From the NCBI RefSeq assembly GCF_041949975.1, contig NZ_JBHFQG010000003.1, positions 1 to 64,000 on the forward strand: 64,000 bases of DNA, written 5' to 3'. The notes beneath the pieces were generated by a model that searched no databases, had not been told where the DNA came from, and was given only the letters and a program-made list of their open reading frames with translations. The translations under genes were made by a program, and so were the position numbers. Positions 24,106 through 34,048 of this stretch are shown here, one piece after another (position 1 is the first letter of the stretch; the number at the start of each line of letters is the position of its first letter). Source of the DNA: Alteribacillus sp041949975. GTDB lineage: Bacteria > Bacillota > Bacilli > Bacillales > Marinococcaceae.

Positions 24106-25065
24106 CTATTCGATGACTGATGCAAGAATTGCTTTTTGAACATGCAGTCTGTTTTCTGCTTCATCATAAATAACAGAATGTGTTCCATCAATGATTTCAG
24201 CTGATACTTCTTCGCCTCGATGAGCTGGGAGGCAATGCAGGAAGATATAATCTTCTTTTGCGTTCGCGCAAAGCTTTTCGTTAATTTGAAAACCTTCAAA
24301 TGCTTTTTCTCGTTTAGATTGTTCTTCTTCATATCCCATGCTTGCCCATACATCGGTATAAATCACGTCAGCATCTTTTACTGCTTCTTCCGGACTGTGG
24401 GTCAATTGGAGCTCTGTGCCGTTTTCTTCAGCGGTTTGAACAATATCTTTCCACACTTTTTCATCTGGTTCATATCCCTTTGGTACAGCAATCGCTGCAT
24501 CCATTCCTGTTTTGGCACAGGCTATTAGAAGAGAATGAGCCACATTGTTTCCATCACCAACAAACGCTCCTTTTAAACCATCAAGGCTGCTCTTTTGTTC
24601 TTTTATCGTCAGTAAGTCAGCAAGTGCCTGGCATGGGTGGTATAAATCAGTCAGCGCATTAATAACTGGTACATCGGAATAAGTCGCTAATTCTTCTACA
24701 CTTTCATGCGAGTTGGTCCGAATCATGATGGCATCAAGATAGCGGGAAAGCACATTAGCCGTATCTTTGATTGGTTCACCCCGGCCGATCTGCAAGTCTC
24801 TTGGACTTAAAAAGAGAGAATGTCCTCCAAGCTGTGTCATTCCAACTTCAAAGGAAACCCGGGTTCTTGTTGACGCATTTTCAAAAATCATACCAAGAGA
24901 TTTCCCCGGAAGCAGCAGGGTTTGTCCATTTTGTTTTTGGCTTTCCTTTAATTGCTCGGAAAATTTCAATAGATGCTGGATTTCTTCACTCGTAAAATCC
25001 AATAAGGTTAGAACATCCCTCCCGGCGAGATTCGCAGGAGGATGGATAACCGTTTGTTCACTCAT
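24106..25065 (-). CDS. argF: Ornithine carbamoyltransferase
   Basis: Forms citrulline from ornithine and carbamoyl phosphate; 319 residues. The carbamoyl-phosphate loop is ENASTRTRVSFEVGM, followed by NALTDLYHPCQALADL; the ornithine-binding loop is DVWASMGYEEEQ and the catalytic HCLPAHRG. All are typical of biosynthetic OTCases. It is the last gene of the arg-car operon, 6 bases after carB, and is followed by a strong terminator. Confidence 0.95.
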   Translation of the reverse strand: MSEQTVIHPPANLAGRDVLTLLDFTSEEIQHLLKFSEQLKESQKQNGQTLLLPGKSLGMIFENASTRTRVSFEVGMTQLGGHSLFLSPRDLQIGRGEPIKDTANVLSRYLDAIMIRTNSHESVEELATYSDVPVINALTDLYHPCQALADLLTIKEQKSSLDGLKGAFVGDGNNVAHSLLIACAKTGMDAAIAVPKGYEPDEKVWKDIVQTAEENGTELQLTHSPEEAVKDADVIYTDVWASMGYEEEQSKREKAFEGFQINEKLCANAKEDYIFLHCLPAHRGEEVSAEIIDGTHSVIYDEAENRLHVQKAILASVIE

Positions 25066-25071
25066 TGACTG

Positions 25072-28000
25072 TTACACTCCTTCTTGGGCCGTTACTGTCT
25101 CATTCAGCCATTCTTCAATTGCCTTCGGTTCTTTTCGTTGTCCTGTCATTGCTTCTATCATTATTTTCAAGGTGTCCGTATTGGTAATCACCGTTTTACG
25201 CTGTTTTAACGCTTCCTGTCTTCGTTCTTTTCCAGTAGAATACCCCGTTTTCGGAAGACTTATATATGCTGAAGCTTCTTCATGGCTGATCCATTCTGAA
25301 AAAGGCATCACTTTTTCTGCTGCATGGTCTTTTTCCTCTGAAACAAGCATATTCCCGAGCTTGCTTAACTGCTGTAAAGCCGGCGCACAATCTTTGGCAT
25401 GACTTTCATGAATGTCACAGAAAATAATTCCTGTCTTTTTAAAGAGAAGCGGAATCTGACTTTCCGACCAGGCAAATGCTTTTTGAAATGCTTCTTCTTT
25501 ATCTTTTGCAATGCTTATTAATTCACCTGTTGATTTCATTTCCGCTTCTAGAAGAGGGTCTATCCCAGCTAGTTTGTCATTTGAAAACACCGGTGCTTTG
25601 ACCGTGTAATACGGGGTTTCCTCTTTTACCCCGGTTTTTCCATTTGCCCACTCTTTCACGGAAGATCCAAGAAGCATATGGACAGTGCCCTCGACTAACG
25701 GAGTACCCGTTACTTTCGATAAAATCGGCACTGTTCTCGAAGCTCGCGGGTTAATTTCAATGACATATAACGTATTATTTTCATAAACAAATTGAATATT
25801 AAAGATTCCTTTAAAATTCATCCCTCTAGCAATGTTCTGCGCGTATTGGACCACAAGTGCTTTGGTTGTTTCATTTACAGAAAACGGCGGGGTGACAGCT
25901 ATTGAGTCACCAGAATGAACACCTGCCGGCTCAACATGCTCAAAAATGCCAGGAATAAAAATATCATAACCATCCGTCAGCACATCAACTTCCAGCTCTT
26001 TGCCCGGAAGAAACGCGTCAATTAAAATAGGATATTCTATACTTTTATTACTATTGCTTAAATACGCTTCTAGCTCCTCTTCACTCGTGTGAATCGCCAT
26101 TCCCTGTCCACCGATCACATAAGATGGACGCAGCAGCACAGGATAACCGACCTGCTTGGCTTTCTCCATTACATCTGCTTTATCATAGCCTGTAACCCCA
26201 GGAATATGCGGAACATTCACTTCATTCATAAATTCGTAAAAGCGGCCGCGGTCCTCAAGCTGGTCAATTGTATCAAAAGATGTCCCAAGAACGCGCAGCC
26301 CAGCTTCTTCAAGCTCTTGAGTTAGGGAAATACCAGTCTGGCCGCCAAGCTGAACGATCACGGATTCAACATTTTCCGCTTCTGCAACGTGCAGGACATC
26401 TTCGCTTGTTAATGGTTCAAAATAAAGATGATCGGCCATTTCAAAATCTGTACTTACGGTTTCTGGGTTATTGTTTATAATGACCGCTTCATAACCTGCT
26501 TTTTGTATTTCCATGGCTCCGTGCACCGAACAATAATCAAACTCAATGCCTTGCCCTATGCGAATAGGACCAGAACCGAGAATCAAGATTTTTGGCTTTT
26601 CACTTTCGTCTTTTCCATCACTGTTTTGATACCAGCTTGAATAATAGTACGGCGTTTCTGCCGTAAATTCTGCCGCACACGTATCTACCATGTGGTAAGA
26701 AGGCATTATTCCCCAGGCTTTTCTTTGGTTATAAATATCTGCCGCTTCTATGTTCCACTGCTGGGCTATCCATTTATCGGTAAAGCCTGCTTTTTTCCAA
26801 GTTAACAGCTTTTCGGCATTAATATCGTCCCAGCTATGATGCTGGATATCTTGCTCAAGCTCTGTAAGCTTCTGAAAAGACTGCAGGAAAAATAAATCTA
26901 TTTCTGTTTTCTCATGAAGCTTATCAGCTGTTTCGCCTTTTCTTAACAGCTCCATTAGTACAAAGAAACGCTGGTCATCCTGTTTATCAAGAAGGTCATA
27001 AAGTTCAGCGGTGGTTTTTTCAGCCAGTCCTGGAAGTGTTAAACCGTTTGTTTTTATTTCAAGAGAGCGTACAGCTTTTTGAAGCGCAGCTTCTAAATTA
27101 CGCTCAATGGCCATCACTTCTCCGGTTGCTTTCATTTGCGTACCCAGCTTTCTGTCCGCAGTAACAAATTTATCAAACGGCCAGCGCGGAAACTTCACGA
27201 CTACGTAATCAAGGGCCGGTTCAAAACTTGCGTACGTATGGCCTGTAACAGGGTTAAGCAATTCATGTAAATGATAGCCTACACTCAGCTTTGCTGCCAT
27301 TCTTGCAATCGGATAGCCGGTAGCCTTGGAAGCAAGAGCTGAGGAACGGCTGACACGCGGGTTCACTTCGATTAAATAATATTTTTTACTATATGGATCG
27401 AGCGCAAATTGAATATTGCAGCCGCCTACAATGCCAAGGGCACGGATCACTTTAAGAGACGCTGCTCTAAGCATTTGATATTCAACGTCGGTTAGTGTCT
27501 GAGACGGAGCGACGACAATGGAGTCCCCGGTGTGAATACCAACCGGGTCGATATTTTCCATATTGCAGACCGTGATACACGTATCGTTTTCATCACGCAT
27601 CACTTCGTATTCTACTTCTTTAAAGCCGGCAATACTTTTTTCCACCAGGCATTGATTGATAGGGCTTGCTTCCAGTCCTCCGGCAATAATGTAACGGAGC
27701 TCTTCCTCATTGTGAGCAATACCGCCGCCTCCGCCGCCTAGTGTATAAGCCGGACGGATAATAATTGGATAACCGGTAGTCGCTGCAAAAGCCAGCGCTT
27801 CTTCTTCTTTTTCTACTATTTCACTTTCGGGTACCGGTTCACCAATTTCCTGCATCAACGACCGAAATAACTCGCGGTCTTCGCCTTGTTTAATGGATTC
27901 AATCGGTGTCCCGAGCAGGGTTACTCCATATTTCGTTAAAATATCTTGTTCATCAAGGGCAAAAGCCAGATTTAATCCGGTCTGGCCTCCTAGTGTAGCC

Positions 28001-28260
28001 AGCAGGCCGTCTGGCTGCTCTTTTTGAATCACTTTTTCTACTGATTCTACGGTCAATGGTTCAAAATATACTTTATCGGCACACGCTTCATCGGTCATGA
28101 CCGTGGCCGGATTATTATTGATTAAAATTACTTCCATACCTTCTTCGCGAAGCGCAAGACATGCTTGCGTTCCGGAATAATCAAATTCGGCAGCCTGCCC
28201 GATGATAATTGGTCCTGAACCAATTACAAGCACTTTCTTTATCTCTGTCTGCTTAGGCAT
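25072..28260 (-). CDS. carB: Carbamoyl-phosphate synthase large subunit (arginine-specific)
   Basis: Makes carbamoyl phosphate from bicarbonate, ammonia and two ATP; 1062 residues, the usual length. Two ATP-grasp halves each begin with the signature GSGPIIIGQAAEFDYSGTQA (first) and GSGPIRIGQGIEFDYCSVHG (second); a C-terminal allosteric MGS-like region follows. The ATG at 28260 gives MPKQTEIKKVLVIGSGP and overlaps carA by 8 bases, so translation is probably coupled. Position between carA and argF shows it serves arginine synthesis; the pyrimidine copy is not in this window. Confidence 0.95.
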   Translation of the reverse strand: MPKQTEIKKVLVIGSGPIIIGQAAEFDYSGTQACLALREEGMEVILINNNPATVMTDEACADKVYFEPLTVESVEKVIQKEQPDGLLATLGGQTGLNLAFALDEQDILTKYGVTLLGTPIESIKQGEDRELFRSLMQEIGEPVPESEIVEKEEEALAFAATTGYPIIIRPAYTLGGGGGGIAHNEEELRYIIAGGLEASPINQCLVEKSIAGFKEVEYEVMRDENDTCITVCNMENIDPVGIHTGDSIVVAPSQTLTDVEYQMLRAASLKVIRALGIVGGCNIQFALDPYSKKYYLIEVNPRVSRSSALASKATGYPIARMAAKLSVGYHLHELLNPVTGHTYASFEPALDYVVVKFPRWPFDKFVTADRKLGTQMKATGEVMAIERNLEAALQKAVRSLEIKTNGLTLPGLAEKTTAELYDLLDKQDDQRFFVLMELLRKGETADKLHEKTEIDLFFLQSFQKLTELEQDIQHHSWDDINAEKLLTWKKAGFTDKWIAQQWNIEAADIYNQRKAWGIMPSYHMVDTCAAEFTAETPYYYSSWYQNSDGKDESEKPKILILGSGPIRIGQGIEFDYCSVHGAMEIQKAGYEAVIINNNPETVSTDFEMADHLYFEPLTSEDVLHVAEAENVESVIVQLGGQTGISLTQELEEAGLRVLGTSFDTIDQLEDRGRFYEFMNEVNVPHIPGVTGYDKADVMEKAKQVGYPVLLRPSYVIGGQGMAIHTSEEELEAYLSNSNKSIEYPILIDAFLPGKELEVDVLTDGYDIFIPGIFEHVEPAGVHSGDSIAVTPPFSVNETTKALVVQYAQNIARGMNFKGIFNIQFVYENNTLYVIEINPRASRTVPILSKVTGTPLVEGTVHMLLGSSVKEWANGKTGVKEETPYYTVKAPVFSNDKLAGIDPLLEAEMKSTGELISIAKDKEEAFQKAFAWSESQIPLLFKKTGIIFCDIHESHAKDCAPALQQLSKLGNMLVSEEKDHAAEKVMPFSEWISHEEASAYISLPKTGYSTGKERRQEALKQRKTVITNTDTLKIMIEAMTGQRKEPKAIEEWLNETVTAQEGV

Positions 28261-29335
28261 AGGTTTTCTCTCTCCCTTTTTTCTTAAGATGTTCGAGGAA
28301 TTGATCAAAAATTTCCTCACTGTCTGCCGGGCCGGGATGTGCTTCTGGATGGAACTGCACGGTGATGATATCGTGCTTTAGATGGGAGAGACCCTCTACG
28401 GATCCATCATTAATGTTTTTAAATTGGACAGCAAACTCTCCTTTAGGCAGACTGTTTTCTTTTACAAAATAGCTGTGATTCTGTGAAGTCATAAAAACTC
28501 TGTTTGTATGCGTATCCTGAACCGGCTGGTTCGCACCGCGATGGCCAAAGCGCAGTTTTTCTGTATCCCCGCCAAATGCAAGCGCCAGGAGCTGGTGGCC
28601 CAGACAAATGCCAAGCGAAGGATAGGTTTCCGCCAGTTTCCGGTATCGCGGGAGCAAATCATTTAACTGCTTAGGGTTCCCTGGACCATTAGAGAACAGC
28701 AAGCCATCCGGCTCTAAGTCTGCAATCTCTTTTTCTGATATATCAAAAGGAACAACCGTGACTTTGCAGCCTTTTTTCACTAAGCTTTTTACCATCGATT
28801 TTTTGTATCCAAAATCTATCAGCACGATATGGTGGTCCCCTTCTCCTTCTGTTACTGGCTGCATTACTGTTACTTCATCAATAAGCATCTGTTCACCGAT
28901 AGGCTGGTAAGAGTTCACATCTGTTTTTTCTGGAGAAGCGGTCATCACAGCTCCCATGTCACCTTTCTCCCGGATGCTTTTAACAAGGGCGCGAGTGTCT
29001 ACTCCCTTAATTAATGGTACTCCTGCTTTCGCTGCAGCTTCTTCGATCGTCTGCTTTGACTCATAATGATAAGCGGAAGGAGAAGCTGCGCTGATTACCA
29101 TACCTGCCGGCTGCGGTTTAATACTTTCATAGTCTTTTTCATTCCAACCATAGTTTCCAATGAGGGGATATGTAAACACGACAATTTGGCCGTGAAACGA
29201 AGGGTCGGTCATTACTTCCTGGTAACCTGTCATGCCGGTAAAAAATACAATTTCCCCGTATACTTCTTCGTGATTGTCGTTTGAAATGGTCCCTTCAAAT
29301 GTTTCTCCACTCTCTAACTTTATATATCCCTTCAT
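28253..29335 (-). CDS. carA: Carbamoyl-phosphate synthase small subunit (glutaminase)
   Basis: The glutamine amidotransferase subunit that feeds ammonia to CarB, 360 residues. The N-terminal domain holds FFTGMTGYQEVMTDPSFHGQ; the class I amidotransferase triad is Cys in SLGICLGHQLLALAFG plus His and Glu in VQFHPEAHPGP. The ATG at 29335 follows GGAGGAACAAGAGT. It overlaps carB by 8 bases. A 112-base gap separates it from argD, the largest gap inside the operon, but no terminator is seen there. Confidence 0.95.
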   Translation of the reverse strand: MKGYIKLESGETFEGTISNDNHEEVYGEIVFFTGMTGYQEVMTDPSFHGQIVVFTYPLIGNYGWNEKDYESIKPQPAGMVISAASPSAYHYESKQTIEEAAAKAGVPLIKGVDTRALVKSIREKGDMGAVMTASPEKTDVNSYQPIGEQMLIDEVTVMQPVTEGEGDHHIVLIDFGYKKSMVKSLVKKGCKVTVVPFDISEKEIADLEPDGLLFSNGPGNPKQLNDLLPRYRKLAETYPSLGICLGHQLLALAFGGDTEKLRFGHRGANQPVQDTHTNRVFMTSQNHSYFVKENSLPKGEFAVQFKNINDGSVEGLSHLKHDIITVQFHPEAHPGPADSEEIFDQFLEHLKKKGREKTYA

Positions 29336-29447
29336 ACTCTTGTTCCTCCTCATTCTTCTATCCAGGTTTGCTCCCAGGAGGGGAGTCCGTTCGACTTTGG
29401 TACAGGCGGGCCGGTGTGCCTTCTGTTTTGCAAACTTTATCCGAACA

Positions 29448-30617
29448 TTATTTATTATTTAGCGTTTCTTCTAATGCTTGAACCCCTTGCATAAGAGTAT
29501 CCCATTCTATCGTAAGCGGCGGCAGCAGCCGAATAACATTTGGTCCCGCTGCAATGGCTAAGACTCCTTTTTCCTGCAGCTTTAATATCTTTTCACCCGC
29601 AGGCTCTGTTAATTCGATTCCTATCATCATGCCTTTGCCGCGTATTTCCTTCACTACGGAAAGAGAAGACAACTTTTTCTTTAATTCATTTATCAAAGCT
29701 TCTCCTTTTTCTGCTGCTTTCTGGCTCCAGTCTTCCTCAATGATTGTTTGAAGAGTAGCCTGGGCTGCTGCCATAGCCAGAGGGTTGCCTCCAAAGGTGG
29801 TGCCGTGGCTGCCAGGTCCAAATGCTTCTTTTAAATGAACTTTCCCTATGACTGCTCCAGCAGGAAAGCCATTTCCGAGCGCTTTTGCCGTTGTAATAAT
29901 ATCAGGCTGCAAGCCGCTGTGCTGATGAGCAAAAAAAGCACCTGTACGGCCGATTCCCGTCTGGATTTCATCACAAATGAACAAGGCGTCTTTCTTTTTC
30001 GCTGCTGCTTCAACAGCCTGTAAAAACGAAGGATCTCCAGGTATTACGCCGCCTTCCCCCTGCACAGGCTCTACGATAACAGCCGCTGTATCTTCATCTA
30101 TAGCGTTCTCCAGTGCCTTCACGTCGTTATATGGCACGTATTCAAATCCTTCAAGCATTGGGCCGAATCCTTTGTGAATACTGTCCTGACCGGTAGCTGC
30201 CATGCTTCCAAATGTCCGTCCGTGAAAAGACTGGAGAAAGCTGATGATTTTCCGTCGTCCTGTATGTTTTCTTGCCAGCTTTATGGCTCCTTCATTCGCT
30301 TCTGCTCCGCTGTTCGCAAAAAATACAAGGTCACCGCAGGAATATTTGGTTAACAGTTCAGCTGTTTTCTGCTGACCTTCATAATGAAAAAAATTAGAGG
30401 CATGCCAGCCTTCATGAAGCTGCTGCTCTACTGCTTTAAGTACTGCCGGATGACCATGACCAAGATTCACAACGCCAACCCCAGCCATTAAATCTATATA
30501 CGTTTTTCCTTTTTGGTCAGTAATCGTTGAACCGGAAGCACTTTTAAACGTTATATTCCATTTTTTATAGGTAGGAAAAATCTGCTCTTCTGTGTTTAAT
30601 TGACTAGTTGATTCCAT
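29448..30617 (-). CDS. argD: Acetylornithine aminotransferase
   Basis: A class III PLP aminotransferase of 389 residues that converts N-acetylglutamate semialdehyde to N-acetylornithine. Visible marks: YIDLMAGVGVVNLGHGHPAV, FFANSGAEANEGAIKLARKH, the PLP Asp in FICDEIQTGIGRTG and the Schiff-base Lys in TTAKALGNGFPAGAV. It sits 18 bases after argB within the arginine operon. Confidence 0.94.
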   Translation of the reverse strand: MESTSQLNTEEQIFPTYKKWNITFKSASGSTITDQKGKTYIDLMAGVGVVNLGHGHPAVLKAVEQQLHEGWHASNFFHYEGQQKTAELLTKYSCGDLVFFANSGAEANEGAIKLARKHTGRRKIISFLQSFHGRTFGSMAATGQDSIHKGFGPMLEGFEYVPYNDVKALENAIDEDTAAVIVEPVQGEGGVIPGDPSFLQAVEAAAKKKDALFICDEIQTGIGRTGAFFAHQHSGLQPDIITTAKALGNGFPAGAVIGKVHLKEAFGPGSHGTTFGGNPLAMAAAQATLQTIIEEDWSQKAAEKGEALINELKKKLSSLSVVKEIRGKGMMIGIELTEPAGEKILKLQEKGVLAIAAGPNVIRLLPPLTIEWDTLMQGVQALEETLNNK

Positions 30618-30635
30618 TTCCGGCCCCTCCTGGGT

Positions 30636-31415
30636 TTAAGATGTTATTGCGTTTTTTTTAATTATTGCCGTTCCTTTTAATGTTCCATCTTCGTGTTTAT
30701 TCTTGCCGTTTCCGTTTGCAATCGTCACTTTTTCTAAAGTGCCTGCCAGGCTGTCCGCTGCTGCCCTGACTTTTGGGATCATGCCGCCGTAAATCGTGCC
30801 CTCTTCGACCAACTGATTCATTTCCGCTACCGACAACGTTTCCACCAGTTTTCCATCTACAAGTACACCATCTACGTCTGTAACAAAGATCAATTCTTCA
30901 GCGTTCACGGCTCTAGCTACTGCAGCCGCTGCTACGTCGGCATTTACATTGAGCTTACCGCCGTTCTTATTAACAGCTATCGGAGCGATAACGGGAATAT
31001 ACCCGGTTTGAATCAGCTGCTGGAGAAAAACATGATTGACCTCTTCTACTTTTCCGACATACCCCAACGTTTCAAGGTTAATCGGAGCAGCTTGGATTAA
31101 ATCTCCGTCGATTCCAGACAGGCCGACTGCTGTGGCGTCCGTCTGCTGAAAAGCAGAAACGATATTTTTGTTTACTTTTCCGCTTAAAACGAGTTCAGCT
31201 GCTTCTAGTACCTCTGAAGTAGTTTTTCTTAAGCCGTCAACAAATTCAGGCTTAATCTGCATTTGAATTAACATGTTATTAATTGCTGGACCGCCGCCAT
31301 GCACCACTATAGGATGCTTTCCCATTTTTTTCATTGCAGCGATACTGTGATAAAAATCCAAGGAAAGCTCATCAACCGTAGAGCCTCCGCACTTAATAAC
31401 TACTAAGTCTTCCAT
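30636..31415 (-). CDS. argB: Acetylglutamate kinase
   Basis: Phosphorylates N-acetylglutamate; 259 residues. The amino-acid kinase fold shows KCGGSTVDE, VVHGGGPAINNML, VDGLRKTTSEVLEAAELVLS, LNVNADVAAAAVARAVNAEE and a C-terminal GGMIPKVRAA. The short N-terminus suggests the arginine-insensitive type, fitting a pathway in which ArgJ recycles acetyl groups. It follows argJ by 23 bases. Confidence 0.94.
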   Translation of the reverse strand: MEDLVVIKCGGSTVDELSLDFYHSIAAMKKMGKHPIVVHGGGPAINNMLIQMQIKPEFVDGLRKTTSEVLEAAELVLSGKVNKNIVSAFQQTDATAVGLSGIDGDLIQAAPINLETLGYVGKVEEVNHVFLQQLIQTGYIPVIAPIAVNKNGGKLNVNADVAAAAVARAVNAEELIFVTDVDGVLVDGKLVETLSVAEMNQLVEEGTIYGGMIPKVRAAADSLAGTLEKVTIANGNGKNKHEDGTLKGTAIIKKNAITS

Positions 31416-31438
31416 GTTATTTTCCCTCTTTCTTTTCC

Positions 31439-32671
31439 TTAGGTGCGGTAGCCCGCATTGATTCTTACGTATTCATAAGTGAGGTCGCATCCCCATGCTT
31501 TACCTGTTCCTTCACCGATATTCAAATCAACTGTTATAGTAATGTTTTCTTCTTGTAAATAAGCCTTTGCTTCTTCTTCTGAAAAAGAAACCGGGGTGCT
31601 GTTTTTCAGTGTTTGTATAGAGCCAAGTGATATATCAATGTTCTCTGGATCAAGTTCCACTTCGCTGTAGCCAAGAGCCACAATAATACGACCCCAGTTT
31701 GCATCCGTTCCGTAAATAGCTGTTTTCACTAAATCAGAACCTACAATTTGTTTGGCTGCTTTACCTGCTTCTATATCTGTTTTCGCTCCTGTTACATTTA
31801 CTTCTACGAGCTTTGTGGCTCCTTCTCCGTCTCTAGCAATTTTTTTAGCCAGATCCTCGCAGGTCAGCTGGAGTGTTTTTATAAATTTTCCCCACTCAGG
31901 ATGTGACGGTTGAAGTGTGTCATTATCGGCATGACCGCTTGCCATCACAACGACCATGTCATTCGTAGAAGTATCTCCGTCCACTGTAATACGATTAAAC
32001 GTTTTGTCTGTCACTTCGTTCAGCGCTTGCTGCAAATAAGCGGGTTCAATGTCAGCGTCTGTTGTAACGAAACTGAGCATGGTTGCCATATTCGGGTTAA
32101 TCATGCCGGATCCTTTTGCTGTGCCGCCAAATGTCACTCGTTGTCCATTTATTGTTGTTTGAAAGCATGCATGTTTTTTTACTTTATCGGTTGTCATAAT
32201 TGCTTCATTAAATTGATCGGCATCTTTGAACGTCGGCATCGGTTTGAGCTGTCTCATTCCAGGAAGGATTTTATCCATCTTTAACCGTTCACCGATCACA
32301 CCTGTTGATGTAACAGCTACTTGATGCTCGGGCAGGCCGAAGGATTGTGCAGCTGATTCTCTCATCGTGTAAGCATCCGCCAGTCCTTGTTCTCCTGTAC
32401 AGGAATTAGCGTTGCCGCTGTTGACTACAATTGCGCGCAGTTTTCCTTCCTCTGCAATGCTTTCTTTTGTCACCTGCAGGGGAGCAGCTTGTATTTTATT
32501 CAGTGTATACACCGCTGCACTCGAAGCAGGCACATCACATAAGATCGCACCGAGATCCTTGCGCTTACGCTTCACCTTTGTATGAACGCCGGCTGCTTTA
32601 AAGCCGTAAGGTGTAATGATGCTTCCCCCGCTCACTTCTACGATTTCATCTGTACTTTGTAAAGTGCTCAT
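31439..32671 (-). CDS. argJ: Glutamate N-acetyltransferase / amino-acid acetyltransferase
   Basis: A 410-residue bifunctional ArgJ that moves the acetyl group from N-acetylornithine to glutamate and can also use acetyl-CoA. The precursor is self-cleaved before the Thr of the conserved NPNMATMLSFVTTDA block; upstream are AAVYTLNKIQAAPLQVTKES and NSGNANSCTGEQG. With ArgJ present no ArgE or ArgA is needed, the cyclic pathway. It starts 26 bases after argC. Confidence 0.95.
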   Translation of the reverse strand: MSTLQSTDEIVEVSGGSIITPYGFKAAGVHTKVKRKRKDLGAILCDVPASSAAVYTLNKIQAAPLQVTKESIAEEGKLRAIVVNSGNANSCTGEQGLADAYTMRESAAQSFGLPEHQVAVTSTGVIGERLKMDKILPGMRQLKPMPTFKDADQFNEAIMTTDKVKKHACFQTTINGQRVTFGGTAKGSGMINPNMATMLSFVTTDADIEPAYLQQALNEVTDKTFNRITVDGDTSTNDMVVVMASGHADNDTLQPSHPEWGKFIKTLQLTCEDLAKKIARDGEGATKLVEVNVTGAKTDIEAGKAAKQIVGSDLVKTAIYGTDANWGRIIVALGYSEVELDPENIDISLGSIQTLKNSTPVSFSEEEAKAYLQEENITITVDLNIGEGTGKAWGCDLTYEYVRINAGYRT

Positions 32672-32697
32672 GCTTCTCTCTCCCCTGTATTTGTATA

Positions 32698-33729
32698 TTA
32701 TGGATAAATGGGTACTGAATAAAGACCGGTCTCTTCTGGATATCCAAACATGACGTTCATGTTTTGGACAGCTTGCCCGGAAGCACCTTTAACCAGGTTA
32801 TCAATCACGGAAACAACCGTTACTCTGTTTGTTCTCTCATCTACGGTAACACCAATGTCACAGTAATTTGTTCCGTATACTTCTTTCGTAAATGGGTACG
32901 TTCCGCTTTCTCTTACACGTACAAACGTTTTATCCCTGTATGCTTTGTTATACAAATCTTTTATCTTGCTATCTGTCCAGTCGTCATTTAAGGGCGCATA
33001 CATCGTAGCCATAATTCCGCGTGTCATAGGAACGAGGTGCGGGGTGAAGGTCACCGTCGCATTTTCTTTACTCCATCCGCTTAGTTCCTGCTCTATTTCC
33101 GGTGTATGTTTATGTTCATTCACCTTGTAAACTTTGAAATTATCATTCATCTCACTAAAATGGGTGATTGCGTTAAGAGAACGTCCTGCTCCAGTTGTAC
33201 CTGATTTAGCGTCGATAATAAGCTGATTGGCATCCATTGCTCCTGCTTTTACGAGCGGTGCGATGCCAAGCAGTACTGCCGTTGGATAACAGCCTGGGTT
33301 GGATAAAATATTCGTCTTCTCGATTTCATCTTTTCTCCATTCGGTTAAACCATATACAGCTTCTTGCAATAATTTTTCTTCAGCACTTCGTCGTCCGTAC
33401 CATTTTTCATAAATAGTAGATTCTTTTAAACGAAGATCTCCAGAAAGATCGATCACTTTTGTTCCAGGCACGAGCTGTCCGATTAAGTCAGCAGACACTC
33501 CAGGCGGTGTAGACAAAAATACCACATCATGCTGTTTTAATTGGTCTGCATTTATGTCTTCCAGTGTTTCTTCAACAATTTCCAATACATGCGGATAACT
33601 TTCAGCGATTGTCTTTCCTTCTTGAGAAGAGGAAAAGACTGAAATGCCATTTACTTCGGGATGATTGTGCAGCAAACGAATTAACTCTATTCCGCCGTAT
33701 CCAGTAGCTCCGACTATTGCAACTTTCAT
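32698..33729 (-). CDS. argC: N-acetyl-gamma-glutamyl-phosphate reductase
   Basis: Reduces acetylglutamyl phosphate to the semialdehyde with NADPH; 343 residues. The NADP motif is VAIVGATGYGGIELIRLL and the catalytic Cys is in NILSNPGCYPTAVLLG; SGTTGAGRSLNAITHF follows. The ATG at 33729 begins MKVAIVGATG. It is the first gene of the operon and lies directly behind an ArgR-like promoter. Confidence 0.95.
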   Translation of the reverse strand: MKVAIVGATGYGGIELIRLLHNHPEVNGISVFSSSQEGKTIAESYPHVLEIVEETLEDINADQLKQHDVVFLSTPPGVSADLIGQLVPGTKVIDLSGDLRLKESTIYEKWYGRRSAEEKLLQEAVYGLTEWRKDEIEKTNILSNPGCYPTAVLLGIAPLVKAGAMDANQLIIDAKSGTTGAGRSLNAITHFSEMNDNFKVYKVNEHKHTPEIEQELSGWSKENATVTFTPHLVPMTRGIMATMYAPLNDDWTDSKIKDLYNKAYRDKTFVRVRESGTYPFTKEVYGTNYCDIGVTVDERTNRVTVVSVIDNLVKGASGQAVQNMNVMFGYPEETGLYSVPIYP

Positions 33730-33774
33730 AAACTTGCACCTCGTTTTATCTTTATACATTTTCCGTTGATGTTT

Positions 33775-33803
33775 ATTATAAGTGTGAATATATATTAATG
33801 CAA
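33775..33803 (-). promoter_or_regulatory. argC promoter with overlapping ARG box
   Basis: On the minus strand TTGCAT (33803-33798) and TATAAT (33780-33775) are 17 bp apart. The spacer contains TGCATTAATATATATTCA (33802-33785), an A/T-rich inverted repeat that resembles an ArgR/AhrC operator (consensus near ATGAATAATTATTCAT). Arginine-dependent repression of the whole operon would follow; a second box was not clearly seen. Confidence 0.6.
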
Positions 33804-34048
33804 CTGTATTTTTATATTTTTTCCATCTTCTTTTAATCTATGAAAATATCTTTTTTCAACACGGGTATTCAAAAAGGGCACCCCTTGCTATGTATTTATG
33901 TCCCAACTGTATTTATATACATTCTTTTGCAAGTTTCATGTAAACGTGGGAGTGCTCATGGTTTGGCGTTTTTGGTTCACCGCTGCAGTTTTGTCTGTGG
34001 TCCAGTGCTTTGCACCAGTGTGGTTTTTGCTCTTTTGACGCTTGGGGT

